Shown: positions 62,913 to 64,000 of the stretch, in pieces | Layout: every line of letters starts with the position of its first letter | Position numbering within the stretch: the first letter of the stretch is position 1 | NCBI GenBank assembly: GCA_021737785.1 | Contig: JAIPDI010000020.1 | Span: forward strand, 26,009 to 90,008 | Origin: Deltaproteobacteria bacterium | GTDB lineage: Bacteria; Desulfobacterota; DSM-4660; Desulfatiglandales; Desulfatiglandaceae | Length of the DNA: 64,000 bases | Direction of reading: 5' to 3' | Program-made: the position numbers and the translations under genes | Notes under the pieces: model-generated | The model's database searches: none | What the model saw: only the letters and a program-made list of their open reading frames with translations | What the model was told of the DNA's origin: nothing

Positions 62913-63881
62913 ATGGCAAAGCTGTTTTTTTCTTATTCCCATAAAGACGAAGATCTACGAAATGAATTAGAAACCCATCTTGCCCTATTGAAACGGCAAG
63001 GAGTTATCTCTTCATGGCATGATCGTCGTATCATTGCTGGCAATGATTTTGACGAAAAAATTAGCTCCGAGTTAGAATCATCCCAGATTATACTCCTACT
63101 AGTCAGTGCTCATTTTCTCGCTTCGGACTATTGCTATGAAAAAGAGATGACACGCGCGATAGAGAAACATGAAGATAAAAGCGCAGTAATTATTCCCGTT
63201 ATTTTGCATCCTTGCGATTGGCATTCAGCTCCATTTGGCCATTTAAGAGCTACGCCGACAGATGGAAAAGCTGTTTCAATGTTCGCCAACCAGCACGAAG
63301 CCTTCGCCATTGTTGCTAAAGATGTTCGCGAAGCCTCTAAAATAATCCCAACGCCTCAATCAACCAAAAACTTTGAAGATTATGGTGTGAGACTCCAACC
63401 TAAAATCTTTCCAAAAGCTCGTTCGAGCAATTTAAGAATTAAAAGAAAATTCGATGATCACGAACGGGATGAATTTTTAGAAAATACCTACGAATACATA
63501 GCACGCTATTTTGAAGGATCACTGCAGGAACTTTCTGAAAGAAACTCACAAATTAAGAGTAGGTTCAAACGATTGAGTGAAACAAGTTTTGCTGCGTTTA
63601 TTTATGATAGTGGTGAACGAGTCGCTGAATGCTCAGTTTATTATGGGGCGGCTACTTTTGGGTCCGCTGGAATAGCCTTCTCGCATTCTGGTGATGCCCC
63701 GATGAACAGTTTAAACGAATCACTTAGTGTTGTAGATGATGGGTTCACTCTTCAACTTAAACCATTAGGTATGCAGATGTTTAATAATCGTCGCGATGAA
63801 GCCCTGTCACAACAAGGGGCTGCAGAATATTACTGGAGTTTGTTTATTAAGCGATTGCAGGAACGGCGCGTGTCAAGATAG
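62913..63881 (+). CDS. TIR-domain protein
   Basis: 322 residues from ATG 62913 (AAAAGGA upstream; an earlier GTG 62886 is less likely). N-terminal TIR domain: 'KLFFSYSHKDEDLRNELETHL', 'IILLLVSAHFLASDYCYEKEM' with E78 as the probable catalytic Glu, and 'IIPVILHPCDW'. Residues about 165-322 are an unrecognised alpha/beta domain ('FIYDSGERVAECSVYYGAATFG', 'NSLNESLSVVDDGFTLQL'). TIR proteins in bacteria often deplete NAD or make signal nucleotides in antiphage defence; that is the likely role. Confidence 0.88.
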   Translation: MAKLFFSYSHKDEDLRNELETHLALLKRQGVISSWHDRRIIAGNDFDEKISSELESSQIILLLVSAHFLASDYCYEKEMTRAIEKHEDKSAVIIPVILHPCDWHSAPFGHLRATPTDGKAVSMFANQHEAFAIVAKDVREASKIIPTPQSTKNFEDYGVRLQPKIFPKARSSNLRIKRKFDDHERDEFLENTYEYIARYFEGSLQELSERNSQIKSRFKRLSETSFAAFIYDSGERVAECSVYYGAATFGSAGIAFSHSGDAPMNSLNESLSVVDDGFTLQLKPLGMQMFNNRRDEALSQQGAAEYYWSLFIKRLQERRVSR

Positions 63882-63897
63882 TTGTCGGACGAGGTGA

Positions 63898-64000
63898 CTA
63901 TGCAGCTTTTTTCATTTCGTCCTTCAGCTGCGGATTCAGCCGCACCGTTGGTATTGGATTCCAGTTACGAGTCTTCCCGGACCAACGCTCGGGATGCCGC
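63898..64000 (-). pseudogene. C-terminal end of an IS3-type transposase (window edge)
   Basis: Reading the minus strand, a 33-residue tail ('RHPERWSGKTRNWNPIPTVRLNP...KKAA', stop at 63898-63900) matches the C-terminus common in IS3-family integrase transposases. The rest runs off the right edge, so whether the element is complete is unknown; pseudogene is only a provisional type. It starts 17 bases after the TIR stop, consistent with a mobile neighbourhood. Confidence 0.6.

Overview
The window reads as a chromosome segment from an anaerobic, corrinoid-rich deltaproteobacterium-type organism (Desulfobacterota; sulfate-reducing or syntrophic lifestyle inferred). The clues are three separate corrinoid-dependent methyltransferase clusters, a B12 uptake and salvage region, many sigma-54 activators, an outer-membrane TonB receptor (so Gram-negative) and rubrerythrin. 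No rRNA, tRNA or CRISPR array was seen.

Layout. 1-3.7 kb: end of a branched-chain-amino-acid-type ABC importer (binding-protein tail, livHMGF). 3.9-10.7 kb: methyltransferase cluster A (MtrH-like methyltransferase, UroD-fold methyltransferase, corrinoid protein, DUF4445 reductive activase, a small Cys protein, a second UroD-fold protein), closed by a strong terminator. This set matches the four-component O-demethylases of acetogens (methyltransferase I, corrinoid protein, methyltransferase II, activating enzyme), so methoxylated aromatics are the likely substrates. 11.1-15.4 kb: GAF/PAS histidine kinase plus NtrC-type regulator. 15.4-26.0 kb: a bacterial methanol system. A sigma-54 promoter and a cobalamin riboswitch precede mtaA-mtaC, a CobW GTPase, a six-helix membrane protein and a second sigma-54 activator. 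mtaB follows as its own unit with a near-perfect sigma-54 promoter, a palindromic enhancer candidate and a terminator, and then come small proteins and a RamA-type activase. 26.0-29.0 kb: PAS/GAF kinase and LuxR-type regulator. 29.2-35.2 kb: cluster B, a paralogous copy of cluster A followed by a DUF2284 protein. 35.2-38.4 kb: small hypotheticals.

38.7-57.8 kb is a B12 region: exbB, a broken TonB receptor, a secreted BtuF-CbiZ fusion, cobD, cbiB, rubrerythrin, a MoxR/VWA pair, a second cobalamin riboswitch with terminator, a TrpD C-terminal-domain protein, cobT, btuB, cobO, cbiA, cbiP and btuFCD. It supplies the cofactor used by the methyltransferases, which in turn appear to be controlled by it. 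57.9-64 kb is accessory: a lone receiver, a DUF4143 ATPase, an HPP membrane protein, gene fragments, dispersed repeats, a candidate TIR defence pair and the end of an IS3-type transposase at the window edge.

The most interesting signals are the dual sigma-54/B12-riboswitch control of the methanol operon with a shared TGTCAC enhancer motif, the BtuF-CbiZ fusion, the riboswitch-controlled TrpD C-domain protein, the MoxR/VWA pair among B12 genes, the conserved small Cys protein in both O-demethylase clusters, and the TIR pair.
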